Assembly (NCBI RefSeq): GCF_016624945.1
Contig: NZ_JACVUI010000001.1
Coordinates: 553,565-617,564 of the forward strand
Length of the DNA: 64,000 nucleotides
Direction of reading: 5' to 3'
Source of the DNA: Acinetobacter sp. S54
Lineage (GTDB): Bacteria > Pseudomonadota > Gammaproteobacteria > Pseudomonadales > Moraxellaceae
The position numbers and the translations under genes are program-made. Under the pieces are notes generated by a model, which had not been told where the DNA came from, ran no database searches, and was given only the letters and a program-made list of their open reading frames with translations. Of the stretch, positions 28,864 to 37,319 are shown piece after piece. How positions within the stretch are numbered: the stretch's first letter is position 1; the number at the start of each line of letters is the position of its first letter.

Positions 28864-29718
28864 ATGAGCAGCAAAGAGCAAAAAGCCAAAAAATTTAAAT
28901 CGAAGTGGTTCCGTATTGCCACAGCAGGGGACACCACGGATGGACGTGAAATTCAGGCAAACTGGATTCAGGAAATTGCAGCAAGTTATAACCCACAAAC
29001 TTACGGTGCACGTATCAATGTCGAGCATATTCGTAGTGTTTACCCAGATAGCAGCTTTGGTGCCTATGGTGATGTTATTGCCGTCAAAGCAGAAACAGTC
29101 GATGTCGATGGTGAAAAGAAACTCACCTTATTTGCCCAGATTGAACCAAATGACAACTTGATCGAACTGAATAAACGCAAGCAAAAAATTTACACCTCGA
29201 TTGAAGTCAATCCGAATTTTGCCAACTCGGGCAAAGCTTATCTGGTTGGTTTAGCGGTCACTGACAGTCCTGCATCACTGGGTACTGACATGCTCCAGTT
29301 CGCTGCAAATGCTGAGGTGAATCCACTGGCTGACAAAAAACAGCATAAAGACAACCTGTTCACTGCTGCATCTGAAACCAGTTTTGAATTTGAAGAAGTA
29401 GCCGAGCCCAAAGTATTCGGAGCAGGCCTTGTCGAATCAGTGCGAAAGCTGTTCAAGAAACAGGAACAACAAGAGCAAGCTGCAACGGAGTCATTCAGTA
29501 ACCAAGAGCAGGCCATTCTTGAAATTGCACAACAGGCTGCGGATCAGGGCACCGAGGTCACCAATCTTCAAACCTCGTATAGCGAACTGAAGCAACAGCA
29601 TGAGCAATTAGCGACCGACTTTGCTGAACTCAAAACCCAGCTCGATGGCACTCCAGACCAAGCATCCCGGCCTAAAGCCTCCAGTACGTCCTTCTCAGAA
29701 GAAGAAGTCGACTGTTAA
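28864..29718 (+). CDS. O: Capsid scaffolding protein (P2 gpO-like)
   Basis: This protein of 284 aa guides capsid assembly and, as in P2, is probably also the maturation protease, acting in its N-terminal half (FRIATAGDTTDGREI, INVEHIRSVYPDSSFG). The C-terminal third is a Gln/Glu-rich helical scaffold. It is the first gene of the rightward head operon. Confidence 0.92.
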   Translation: MSSKEQKAKKFKSKWFRIATAGDTTDGREIQANWIQEIAASYNPQTYGARINVEHIRSVYPDSSFGAYGDVIAVKAETVDVDGEKKLTLFAQIEPNDNLIELNKRKQKIYTSIEVNPNFANSGKAYLVGLAVTDSPASLGTDMLQFAANAEVNPLADKKQHKDNLFTAASETSFEFEEVAEPKVFGAGLVESVRKLFKKQEQQEQAATESFSNQEQAILEIAQQAADQGTEVTNLQTSYSELKQQHEQLATDFAELKTQLDGTPDQASRPKASSTSFSEEEVDC

Positions 29719-29752
29719 TTCCTGATTATTAATAAATTATTGAGTAAGAAAT

Positions 29753-30763
29753 ATGCGTCCTATTACCCGTAAAAAATACAATGCAGTCATGGCTAAATTG
29801 GCTGAACTTAACGGTGTTGAATCCGTCGAGTGTAAATTTACTGTAGAACCCTCAGTCCAGCAGAAATTGGTAGAGAAAATTCAGGCCTCATCTACATTTT
29901 TGAATCGCATTAATATGCATGTGGTACCAGAGCAATCGGGTGAAGCAATTGGGTTAGGAATCACCCGTCCCATTGCTTCACGTACCAATACCAATAATAA
30001 AGACCGGCAAGCCAGTGATCCGACCGGACTGGATAACCGTTTCTATGTCTGCCGAAAAACAGATTTTGATACAGCCATCAAATACCAGAAGCTTGATCAA
30101 TGGGCGAAATTTAAAGATTTCTATAACCGTTTCCGAGCCGTGATTATTAAACGTCAGGCGCTAGATCGCATCATGATTGGATTTAACGGGACTTCAATTG
30201 CTGCTGACACAGACATTGCTGCAAACCCACTTCTACAGGACGTAAACAAAGGCTGGTTACAGAAACAACGTGAAGAAAACCCAAGCCGGGTTTTAAAAGA
30301 GGGAGCTACCGCAGGCAAACTTACCATTGGTAAAGAGGGGGACTATAACAATCTGGATGCACTGGTAATGAACCTAGTAGATGAAATGATTGACGAAGTT
30401 CACCGTGAGAATCCGGATCTGGTGGTTATTTGTAGCCGTAAATTACAGTCTGATAAATATTTCCCATTGGTCAATAAAGACCAGGAGAACTCAGAAAAAC
30501 TGGCTGCAGATATTATTATCAGCCAAAAACGTATGGGCAATTTACCACTGTATGCAGTGCCATTTTTCCCAGAGAACTGTTTATTAGTCACCACATTTGA
30601 CAACCTTTCCATTTACATTCAGGAAGGTGGACTACGTCGAACAGTGATTGACAACCCGAAACGTGACCAGATTGAAAACTATGAATCGTCTAATGAAGAC
30701 TATTACATTGAAGATTTAGGTCTGGCTGCATTGGCTGAGAACATTGAAGTACTTGCGGGGTAA
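29753..30763 (+). CDS. N: Major capsid protein (P2 gpN-like)
   Basis: This HK97-fold capsid subunit of 336 aa has the family N-terminus (MRPITRKKYNAVMAKLAELN), GLGITRPIASRTNT and the C-terminal RDQIENYESSNEDYYIEDLG. The RBS is weak (GAGTAAG). The gene is followed directly by M (TAA then ATG with no gap). Confidence 0.95.
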   Translation: MRPITRKKYNAVMAKLAELNGVESVECKFTVEPSVQQKLVEKIQASSTFLNRINMHVVPEQSGEAIGLGITRPIASRTNTNNKDRQASDPTGLDNRFYVCRKTDFDTAIKYQKLDQWAKFKDFYNRFRAVIIKRQALDRIMIGFNGTSIAADTDIAANPLLQDVNKGWLQKQREENPSRVLKEGATAGKLTIGKEGDYNNLDALVMNLVDEMIDEVHRENPDLVVICSRKLQSDKYFPLVNKDQENSEKLAADIIISQKRMGNLPLYAVPFFPENCLLVTTFDNLSIYIQEGGLRRTVIDNPKRDQIENYESSNEDYYIEDLGLAALAENIEVLAG

Positions 30764-31528
30764 ATGCGCATGAACTTTGCCCGTCAACATTTTCGCAAGT
30801 ATCAGGCCAAAGCAGCTGCTGAACAGGCTTCTGAATTTGGTTCTATGAAAGATGCAACGGCATATGAGCTGCAACTGATGCAGCTCAACAATGACCGTGC
30901 ACGTTTAAAACAGATTCAGTCGACTGAAAACAAAGTGAAATTGAAAGCCGAATTGCTACCAAGTTATGGCCCTTATATCAATGGCATCCTTGAAGCCCAA
31001 TCCGGTGTACAAGATGAAATCGTGACAGAGATCATGATCTGGAATATCGATACTGCAAATTTCAGCCGGGCATTACAGATTGCTGAATATATCTTGGCCC
31101 ATAACTTGGCACTTCCAGACCGCTTTGAACGAACACCGGCTTGCGTCATCACTGAAGAAATAGCAACAGCTTTCCTCAAGCAACTCAAAACCAATGCCGA
31201 AATTGATATTGATGTATTGCTGCAGCTTGAGTCATTGATGACCCACCCGGATTTTCCAGAAAAAACACTGGATATGCCTGATCAGGTAAGAGCCAAGATG
31301 TATTTAGCCTTGGGCAAGGCTGAACTTCGCTTAATTACAGACAAGGACAAGCCCGATCTGACGCATACCCGAGCAGCTGCTGACTACTTACATAAGGCCG
31401 TTGAACTGGACGACAAATGTGGAGGTCGTGGTGATTTGAATATGGTGCAGAAACTACTTGATAAATTTGCTCCAGCAACAGATCAATCGACTCAAACCAA
31501 TACAGATGGTGCAACAGCATCATCATAA
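30764..31528 (+). CDS. M: Terminase small (endonuclease) subunit (P2 gpM-like)
   Basis: This protein of 254 aa matches the P2 gpM family, which cuts at cos with gpP. The characteristic segment is LLPSYGPYINGILE followed by EIMIWNIDTANFSRALQIAEY. A C-terminal extension carries RAAADYLHKAVELDDKCGGRGDL-type residues (tetratricopeptide-like). It begins immediately after the N stop. Confidence 0.9.
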   Translation: MRMNFARQHFRKYQAKAAAEQASEFGSMKDATAYELQLMQLNNDRARLKQIQSTENKVKLKAELLPSYGPYINGILEAQSGVQDEIVTEIMIWNIDTANFSRALQIAEYILAHNLALPDRFERTPACVITEEIATAFLKQLKTNAEIDIDVLLQLESLMTHPDFPEKTLDMPDQVRAKMYLALGKAELRLITDKDKPDLTHTRAAADYLHKAVELDDKCGGRGDLNMVQKLLDKFAPATDQSTQTNTDGATASS

Positions 31529-31544
31529 CAAGTGCCCACGCACC

Positions 31545-31620
31545 GCACTGGCGAACAATGGTAGTGATCAACTGACACAGTAAATCTTCATGAGCCATTG
31601 TTCCCACCAGTGCTTTTTTT
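31545..31620 (+). terminator. Long hairpin between M and L
   Basis: GCACTGG (31545-31551) and AACAATGG (31554-31561) pair with CCATTGTT (31595-31602) and CCAGTGC (31607-31613). The apical loop is 33 nt and the stem is followed by seven T. It looks like an attenuating terminator inside the head operon. Confidence 0.6.
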
Positions 31621-31635
31621 CATTGGGGGAGCAAC

Positions 31636-32085
31636 ATGAGTTTTGTCGCAAGCGGTAACACCACACCGTCTCATATCACGATTAACAGTACAGAATTTTT
31701 TCCGAGCATTTCACTTGATGAGATCCGGGACATAGTCCGCATCGATGGGGCAGTAACCGATGCCAGATTAAAACAGGCCACATTAGAAGAAATTATCGAT
31801 GTCAATCGTTTACTTATTGGATTGGTATCCACGGCCTCCAGTTTAGCTGAACTGGCAACCACCCACGTGGATGGAACATCAGATACCGAAATTCTGTATT
31901 TTTCGGCAGTTTCAAATGGTGTTGCCGCAAAAGTGAATGAGAAGTACCGCAGCTATGACACTAGCGCGACAGGCAATAAAAATGCGGATGAACTGACACC
32001 CACCATTGATGAATACCGACGTAACAAACACTGGGCCATCAAACAACTATTAGGTGAAAGTCATACCACGGTGGAGTTGATATGA
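31636..32085 (+). CDS. L: Head completion/stabilisation protein (P2 gpL-like)
   Basis: This protein of 149 aa closes the filled head. It has family segments such as FFPSISLDEIRDIVRIDGAVTD (shown in part) and a C-terminal DEYRRNKHWAIKQLLGE. A GGGGAG RBS is present. The stop overlaps the next small gene by 4 nt. Confidence 0.9.
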   Translation: MSFVASGNTTPSHITINSTEFFPSISLDEIRDIVRIDGAVTDARLKQATLEEIIDVNRLLIGLVSTASSLAELATTHVDGTSDTEILYFSAVSNGVAAKVNEKYRSYDTSATGNKNADELTPTIDEYRRNKHWAIKQLLGESHTTVELI

Positions 32086-32198
32086 AAAAAAACTGTCCAT
32101 GTCGTGGTTGCCTGATTTCAAATTCTGGATATGGCTATCAACCCTGTCATTTTCAGCCTAAACCCAGTCAACATATAAAACCACCGAGAAAGCCATGA
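32082..32198 (+). CDS. 38-aa Cys-rich protein between L and X
   Basis: A small frame encodes a peptide starting MKKNCPCRGCLISNSG with four Cys (5, 7, 10, 22) and C-H after YGYQP, followed by a basic Pro-rich tail. It overlaps L and X by 4 nt each (ATGA at both ends), so translation is coupled and the gene is probably real. It could bind zinc. No known family is recognised. Confidence 0.65.
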   Translation: MKKNCPCRGCLISNSGYGYQPCHFQPKPSQHIKPPRKP

Positions 32199-32404
32199 AT
32201 ACCGTTCGTTCCATTCAAAATGACACGATTGACTTGATTTGTTGGCGTTATTACGGACGTAGCCTCGGTGTTGTGGAAAAGGTCTTGGAGGCAAATCCTC
32301 AGCTTGCCAGCTTGGGTGTAATCATTCCAGTTGGAACACAAGTCAATCTGCCAGATTTACCCGCTCCACAACAAATCACACAAACTATTCAGCTTTGGGA
32401 CTAA
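32195..32404 (+). CDS. X: Tail protein X (P2 gpX-like)
   Basis: This protein of 69 aa has a LysM-like fold (GRSLGVVEKVLEANPQLASL, IPVGTQVNLPDLP), as expected for gpX, which joins the head-tail completion set. It overlaps the Cys-rich gene by 4 nt. Confidence 0.9.
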   Translation: MNTVRSIQNDTIDLICWRYYGRSLGVVEKVLEANPQLASLGVIIPVGTQVNLPDLPAPQQITQTIQLWD

Positions 32405-32406
32405 AT

Positions 32407-32766
32407 ATGCCAGAACCAACAACAACGACAGCAGCAACATCGGCAGGACTCGCAGCTGTTTCTTTCCTTCCATTTATTAATGGGAATGCATTGCTTGGAG
32501 CGGTGCTAGGTGCTGCTTTTGTGGCTTACTTTGAAAAAGACCTCAGTGCTAAACAGCGCGTTGGCTTCATGCTGCTGTGTGTGGGCTTCGGATATTTATT
32601 GGGGCCAGAAATTACCCATCGAACCCAATACATCAGCAGTGATGCAACAGCATCCATGATTGCTGCAATTTTCTCTATTTATATCCTGATCAAACTGCTT
32701 GAGTGGGTCAAAAAATCAACGCTCGCACAACTCTGGAAAAGCTTTCGCGGAGGAGGTAACTCATGA
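32407..32766 (+). CDS. Putative holin (first of two)
   Basis: This protein of 119 aa has three predicted membrane segments (LAAVSFLPFINGNALLGAV, VGFMLLCVGFGYLLG, MIAAIFSIYILIKLL) and a basic C-terminus. Its place before the second small membrane protein and the endolysin suggests a holin. I prefer ATG 32407 over an upstream TTG. Confidence 0.7.
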   Translation: MPEPTTTTAATSAGLAAVSFLPFINGNALLGAVLGAAFVAYFEKDLSAKQRVGFMLLCVGFGYLLGPEITHRTQYISSDATASMIAAIFSIYILIKLLEWVKKSTLAQLWKSFRGGGNS

Positions 32767-33023
32767 TCATTTTCTCAATTATTGCCGTATTTTGTTACTT
32801 GCTATGCGGCTTTCGCATTCTTAGTTTTGAACGTAGTAGCCACCATCGGGGATATGCATTCCTTGCAACCATATTAATTGCCAGCTTTATTGGCCAAGCG
32901 GTTTATATCATCTTTTTCAAGGATCCAGTCACCCTGTGGGATGCCATTTTAGCTGTATTACTCACATGCATTATTTATCAATCAAAAGGTAATGTCGCAA
33001 AGCTTCTTCGGAGGACATCATGA
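32763..33023 (+). CDS. Putative 3-TM holin
   Basis: This protein of 86 aa has three hydrophobic helices (IIFSIIAVFCYLLCGF, FLATILIASFIGQAVYIIFF, AILAVLLTCIIYQ) and a basic end, matching phage_holin_3-type proteins. It overlaps its neighbours by 4 nt on both sides and precedes the endolysin. Confidence 0.8.
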   Translation: MIIFSIIAVFCYLLCGFRILSFERSSHHRGYAFLATILIASFIGQAVYIIFFKDPVTLWDAILAVLLTCIIYQSKGNVAKLLRRTS

Positions 33024-33853
33024 TTATTTTATCGTATGGCTCCAAAGGAGCAACTGTAGTTACTTTACAGAAACAGCTGGTAAAGCTTGGGTTTAAAGGT
33101 AAAAACGGCAAAGCACTCAGTACGGACGGGAGTTTTGGAGAACAAACCGAACATGCGGTGATCCAGTTCCAGAAAAAAAATGGCTTGGTTGCAGATGGAA
33201 AAGTCGGTGATAAAACCCGACAAGCATTGCTGGGTGATAGCTTAGATAAACTTCTAAAAGATGTTGATTATATCAATGCAGCACAACGTTTGGGCGTCCC
33301 TGAACTTGTGATCCGCGTATTTGGTGCCGTTGAAGGGCAAGGCGTTGGATTTCTCAATAATGGAAAGGCCAAGATTCTATTTGAACGTCATCGTATGTAT
33401 GAATACTTAAAACAATTCAAAAGCGAAACCTTTGCTAAAAATCAGATGAAGCTGGTGCCCAACTTGGTCAACACGAAAACGGGTGGTTATCAGGGCAATG
33501 AAGCAGAATACGTGCGCTTAACGCGTGCTAGACAGATTCATGAAGTAGCTGCACTCCAGTCCACCTCATGGGGACAGTTCCAAATTATGGGCGAAAACTG
33601 GAAAGCACTTGGCTATAGCTCGGTACAGGAATTTGTTGAACAAATGCAATCCAGTGAATCCTGCCAATTGGAGGCTTTTATCCGCTTTATTGAATGGAAA
33701 CCCGGTTTGCTCGAGGCGCTGAAAAAGCAAGACTGGGATACAGTTTTCACTCTCTATAACGGCAAAAACTACAAAAAGTTAGGCTATCAAGCCAAGTTCC
33801 AAGCGGAGTGGGATCATCTCGAACCAATTTATAGGGGGGAGAAAGCAGCATGA
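33020..33853 (+). CDS. Endolysin: peptidoglycan-binding + N-acetylmuramidase
   Basis: This enzyme of 277 aa breaks the cell wall at lysis. Residues 1-75 form a PG_binding_1 domain (GATVVTLQKQLVKLGF, TDGSFGEQTEHAVIQFQ, ADGKVGDKTRQALL). Residues about 90-270 match the N-acetylmuramidase (DUF3380) domain, with FGAVEGQGVGFL providing the catalytic Glu and SWGQFQIMGENW. It has no signal peptide, so it needs the holins. No spanin gene was recognised nearby. Confidence 0.9.
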   Translation: MIILSYGSKGATVVTLQKQLVKLGFKGKNGKALSTDGSFGEQTEHAVIQFQKKNGLVADGKVGDKTRQALLGDSLDKLLKDVDYINAAQRLGVPELVIRVFGAVEGQGVGFLNNGKAKILFERHRMYEYLKQFKSETFAKNQMKLVPNLVNTKTGGYQGNEAEYVRLTRARQIHEVAALQSTSWGQFQIMGENWKALGYSSVQEFVEQMQSSESCQLEAFIRFIEWKPGLLEALKKQDWDTVFTLYNGKNYKKLGYQAKFQAEWDHLEPIYRGEKAA

Positions 33854-34389
33854 AAAAACTCAATGATCTTCGCACCCATTTATTAAATGCCGTCGTTGAG
33901 TTACGCCGAGATCCAGATCGTTTACTCCTTTTTGCAGAACAGGGTGTATTAAAATGCACCTTTGCTGCGGGCTTATCATATGAATATGCGTATCAAGCCA
34001 ACCTTATACTGACAGACTATGCTGGAGATATTGACTCGATTGCCATCCCTTTGTTTGACTGGCTCCGGATTAATCAGGGGGAGCTTTTAGCCAATTTAGA
34101 TCGGGTCAAAGAGGGCATTCGCTTTGAAGCTGATTTACTGGATAACCACAAAGTCGATCTGGCTATTACTATCCCACTCACTGAGCGTGTCATTGTGAAA
34201 CGTGATAAAAACAATGTCATGACGATTGATCACCCCCCAGAACCGTATATATCCAAAACAGAACCGGGACAGGAAGTCACTTTAATTGATCAGTCTAGCG
34301 GAGAACCTTTGGCCGTGTGGCAATCGGCAGATATCCCAGATAGCTATGCATTAGCGATGCCACATTTAGTCCCACCAAATCGGGGTTAA
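33850..34389 (+). CDS. R: Tail completion protein R (P2 gpR-like)
   Basis: This protein of 179 aa fits the P2 gpR family (KKLNDLRTHLLNAVVELRRD, YQANLILTDYAGDIDSIAIP, LFDWLRINQ). With S it completes the tail tube. It overlaps the endolysin by 4 nt. Confidence 0.88.
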   Translation: MKKLNDLRTHLLNAVVELRRDPDRLLLFAEQGVLKCTFAAGLSYEYAYQANLILTDYAGDIDSIAIPLFDWLRINQGELLANLDRVKEGIRFEADLLDNHKVDLAITIPLTERVIVKRDKNNVMTIDHPPEPYISKTEPGQEVTLIDQSSGEPLAVWQSADIPDSYALAMPHLVPPNRG

Positions 34390-34391
34390 TC

Positions 34392-34853
34392 ATGGCTGAA
34401 ATGCAGGCATTACTCGACCATTTGGGTGGTTTGTTAAATCAACTGAGTGATCAGGAAAAACGAAAACTGAGTCTGGCAATTGGGCGTAAACTTCGTAAAA
34501 GCCAAAGCGCCCGCATCACAAATCAACAAAATCCGGATGGAAGCTCTTACCAGCCGAGAAAAAACCAGAAACTCCGGGATAAAAAGGGACGTATCAAAAA
34601 TAAAATGTTTACCCGCATTAAGCTGGCGCGTTTTATGAAATTAAAACAGGAACCACAAGGTGTAGGCTTGGGGTTTATGGGAAATGTGGCTTTTATTGCT
34701 CAGGTCCACCAGTTTGGCTTGCGGGATAGAGTAAGACGTAAAAAAAATAGCCCAGTCGTAAAATACCCCACCCGGGAACTTTTGGGCTTTACTTCAGATG
34801 AAATCAACATGATCGAAAATGATGTGTTAAACCACGTCGCAACCAAGTTGTAA
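34392..34853 (+). CDS. S: Tail completion/virion morphogenesis protein S (P2 gpS-like)
   Basis: This protein of 153 aa carries the phage virion morphogenesis signature (LSLAIGRKLRKSQSARI, NPDGSSYQPRK, HQFGLRDRV). It starts 2 nt after the R stop and ends in the late activator dyad at 34846. Confidence 0.88.
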   Translation: MAEMQALLDHLGGLLNQLSDQEKRKLSLAIGRKLRKSQSARITNQQNPDGSSYQPRKNQKLRDKKGRIKNKMFTRIKLARFMKLKQEPQGVGLGFMGNVAFIAQVHQFGLRDRVRRKKNSPVVKYPTRELLGFTSDEINMIENDVLNHVATKL

Positions 34854-34870
34854 TTCCCTCAATTACAACT
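34846..34870. promoter_or_regulatory. Late-promoter activator dyad upstream of V
   Basis: AGTTGTAATT and AATTACAACT form a perfect 10-bp dyad around CCCTC, with TGT-N13-ACA spacing. It overlaps the S stop and lies 44 bp before V. The whole 25-bp element recurs in reverse orientation at 40967-40991 with one mismatch. Confidence 0.75.
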
Positions 34871-34891
34871 CCTACCACATGCATTTCACAT

Positions 34892-34916
34892 CATGCTGCA
34901 ACACGATTGCAGCATG
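34892..34916 (+). repeat. Inverted repeat covering the V start
   Basis: A perfect 10-bp inverted repeat (CATGCTGCAA / TTGCAGCATG, 5-nt loop) spans both candidate start codons of V (34893, 34914). It could mask the start in read-through mRNA. Confidence 0.5.
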
Positions 34917-35522
34917 AACATTTCAGATATTTTTCGTCGCTTAGAAAACATCATTCGGTTTGGTTCAATCAATACAGTGGATCTGGAACATGCCTTTTGT
35001 ACAGTCAATCTTGGTGATATCACAACAGCACCGTTGAACTGGCTCAACCTTCGAGCCGGTACAGACTCGACTTGGGATCCACCCTCGGTGGGGGAGCGTT
35101 GCATTGTGTTTTCTCCCTCTGGGGAATTAGCGCAGGGCGTCGTATTGTTTGGTATTTATAGTAGTGAAAACGCGGCTCCAACTTCGGCCGGCACCATCAA
35201 GCTCCGAAAGTTTTCAGACGGTACCATTATTCAATATGACACCGAAACTCATGCGCTCAACGCTACTTTAACGGAAGGTGGCCAAGTCGAAATTACCGCA
35301 GCAGGTGGTATCACTTTAAATGGCAATACCACAATCAATGGCAATGCCATCATCAGTGGTTCACTGACTGCAGCGGGTACCACCACAATAAATAACAGTC
35401 TAACAGCAACAGGGAATATCACTTCAAATGGCGATGTCAAAGCTGGAAATATTAGCCTAAGCAATCACAAGCATTCAGGCATTCAAGGTGGCGGTTCTAC
35501 ATCAGGAGGGCCAGTACCATGA
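34914..35522 (+). CDS. V: Baseplate assembly protein V (P2 gpV-like spike)
   Basis: This spike protein of 202 aa has an OB-fold start (IRFGSINTVDLEHAFCTVNLG, shown in part), GERCIVFSPSGE, and a repetitive beta-helix from about residue 130 (GNTTINGNAIISGSLTAAG), ending NHKHSGIQGGG. I chose ATG 34914 (MNISDIFRRLEN), which fits the family; an in-frame ATG lies 21 nt upstream. Confidence 0.92.
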   Translation: MNISDIFRRLENIIRFGSINTVDLEHAFCTVNLGDITTAPLNWLNLRAGTDSTWDPPSVGERCIVFSPSGELAQGVVLFGIYSSENAAPTSAGTIKLRKFSDGTIIQYDTETHALNATLTEGGQVEITAAGGITLNGNTTINGNAIISGSLTAAGTTTINNSLTATGNITSNGDVKAGNISLSNHKHSGIQGGGSTSGGPVP

Positions 35523-35869
35523 GTATGAGTCGTTCAACAGGCTTACTTATAAGTGATGAAATGGAGTCGATCCATCAGTCCATTATAGATATTTTAACTA
35601 CCCCGATTGGAAGCCGACTCATGCGACGTGAGTACGGTTCACTGCTATATGACCTGATCGACCAACCTATTAATGACGTGCTTGTCTTGAAATGCTATAG
35701 CGCAATTTATTCCGCAATTTTGCGCTGGGAACCTCGTATCAGTATCAATCAAATCAGTATTTTTAGTATTGAGGGGGCACGGATGCAAATCAATCTCGAG
35801 GCAGATCTTATTCAACAAAATCAATCCGTAAACCTATCACTTGCCTTAAATCTAGGAGCAGCTGCATGA
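35519..35869 (+). CDS. W: Baseplate protein W (gp25-like)
   Basis: This protein of 116 aa has the gp25/gpW lysozyme-like baseplate wedge motif (SIHQSIIDILTTPIGSRLMR with M, then REYGSLLYDLID). It overlaps V and J by 4 nt each. Confidence 0.93.
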   Translation: MSMSRSTGLLISDEMESIHQSIIDILTTPIGSRLMRREYGSLLYDLIDQPINDVLVLKCYSAIYSAILRWEPRISINQISIFSIEGARMQINLEADLIQQNQSVNLSLALNLGAAA

Positions 35870-36783
35870 GTGTTGTTGATTTTTCACAGTTACCAGCACC
35901 TAACCTGATCAAAGAGTTGGATTTTGAACAGATTCTGGCTAAACGAAAAGAGCGTTTTATTTCCCTTTATCCGACTGAAGAACAACAAAACTGGACCGAT
36001 ATCTTGTCACGTGAGTCAGAGCCAGTAACTAAAATTCTTGAAGAAAATGCCTATATGGAAATGATCCTGACTAATCAAATTAATCAGGATGCACGATCAC
36101 TACTTTTAGCATTTTGCAGTGGAGCCGATCTGGATCACATTGCATTAAGTTATTACGGCCTTACTCGCCTCATTATTACTCCAGCGAACCCCAATACCGT
36201 TCCGCCGACAGTGGCTGTGATGGAGAGTGATGAAGACTTGAAAGAACGATGTATTTTATCTTTATCTGGCTTCAATACTGCTGGTGCAGCCAATGCGTAT
36301 AAATTTTTTACGAAATCTGCAGACGGGCGAGTCGCTGACGCTTCAATCCTTTCACATGAGGATAACCCATGTTATCTGGATGTTTATATTACTCAGCACG
36401 ACAGTGAAGATTTTACGGCTTCTACCGAATTAATAGACATTGTGCAAAAGGCGTTGGATCCGGAAGATGTTCGACCTGTGGGTGATCGTCCTACGGTACA
36501 TAGTAGTACTGCAGTTCTATATCAAATACAGGCACGGCTTTATCTTTCTCAAACTGCAGAGAATGTGATGCTCTTGTCCGTAGCACAAAGTCGATTGCAG
36601 AAATACGTGGAAAATTCAAAGAAAATAGGGCAGTCCATTCGATTATCAGCGATTTATGCTGCCTTACATGTAGACGGAGTGAGTCGTGTTGAAATCGTCA
36701 ACATGATTTCAGATATCGAAATAAACAAAACACAGCATGCTTTCTGCACCAATATCGACATTCAGATCGGAGGGACAGAGTAA
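35866..36783 (+). CDS. J: Baseplate protein J
   Basis: This baseplate wedge protein of 305 aa has the typical start (DFSQLPAPNLIKELDFEQIL), LLLAFCSGADLDHIA and the C-terminal LHVDGVSRVEI. It overlaps W by 4 nt and I by 1 nt. Confidence 0.93.
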   Translation: MSVVDFSQLPAPNLIKELDFEQILAKRKERFISLYPTEEQQNWTDILSRESEPVTKILEENAYMEMILTNQINQDARSLLLAFCSGADLDHIALSYYGLTRLIITPANPNTVPPTVAVMESDEDLKERCILSLSGFNTAGAANAYKFFTKSADGRVADASILSHEDNPCYLDVYITQHDSEDFTASTELIDIVQKALDPEDVRPVGDRPTVHSSTAVLYQIQARLYLSQTAENVMLLSVAQSRLQKYVENSKKIGQSIRLSAIYAALHVDGVSRVEIVNMISDIEINKTQHAFCTNIDIQIGGTE

Positions 36784-37319
36784 TGAAAACATTACCTCCC
36801 AACGCAACTGATCTTGAAAAAAATATTGCAGAAACAGGTAAAGATGCATTTGAACAGCCTTCAATTAAATTAGCTAAAAATGTCGATCAGGCACCTTCCG
36901 AATTTTTGGCATTTCTGGCTTGGGAAAGGCAGGTCAACTATTGGCGCAATGAATGGCCAGACTCACTTAAACGACAAATTATCAATGAAGCTATTCCTCA
37001 GCACAAAATTAAAGGTACACCTGCAGCAATTAAGCGCGCATTAGAGCCTTTTGGATTTGAAGTAACTTTAACTGAATGGTTCAACGAAGTTCCTCCGGGC
37101 AAGCCTGGAACATTTTCTTTAGAACTGGATCTGGTTGGTAAAGAGCTTACTGAAGAAATCTATCACGAAGTAAATCGACTTATTGAAGACTCAAAAGCAG
37201 TGACACGTCACGTTTCAAATGTCCAGATTAGTTCAAACCCACTTCTATATATTAATACTGCAATTGCCCTTCAAGATGCAGTGACTATTGAATGCATGCC
37301 CCAAGGTTACCAACAATGA
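36783..37319 (+). CDS. I: Tail protein I
   Basis: This protein of 178 aa fits P2 gpI (LPPNATDLEKNIAE, FLAFLAWERQVNYW, KIKGTPAAIKRALEPFGF). It connects the fibres to the baseplate. It overlaps H by 4 nt. Confidence 0.92.
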   Translation: MKTLPPNATDLEKNIAETGKDAFEQPSIKLAKNVDQAPSEFLAFLAWERQVNYWRNEWPDSLKRQIINEAIPQHKIKGTPAAIKRALEPFGFEVTLTEWFNEVPPGKPGTFSLELDLVGKELTEEIYHEVNRLIEDSKAVTRHVSNVQISSNPLLYINTAIALQDAVTIECMPQGYQQ

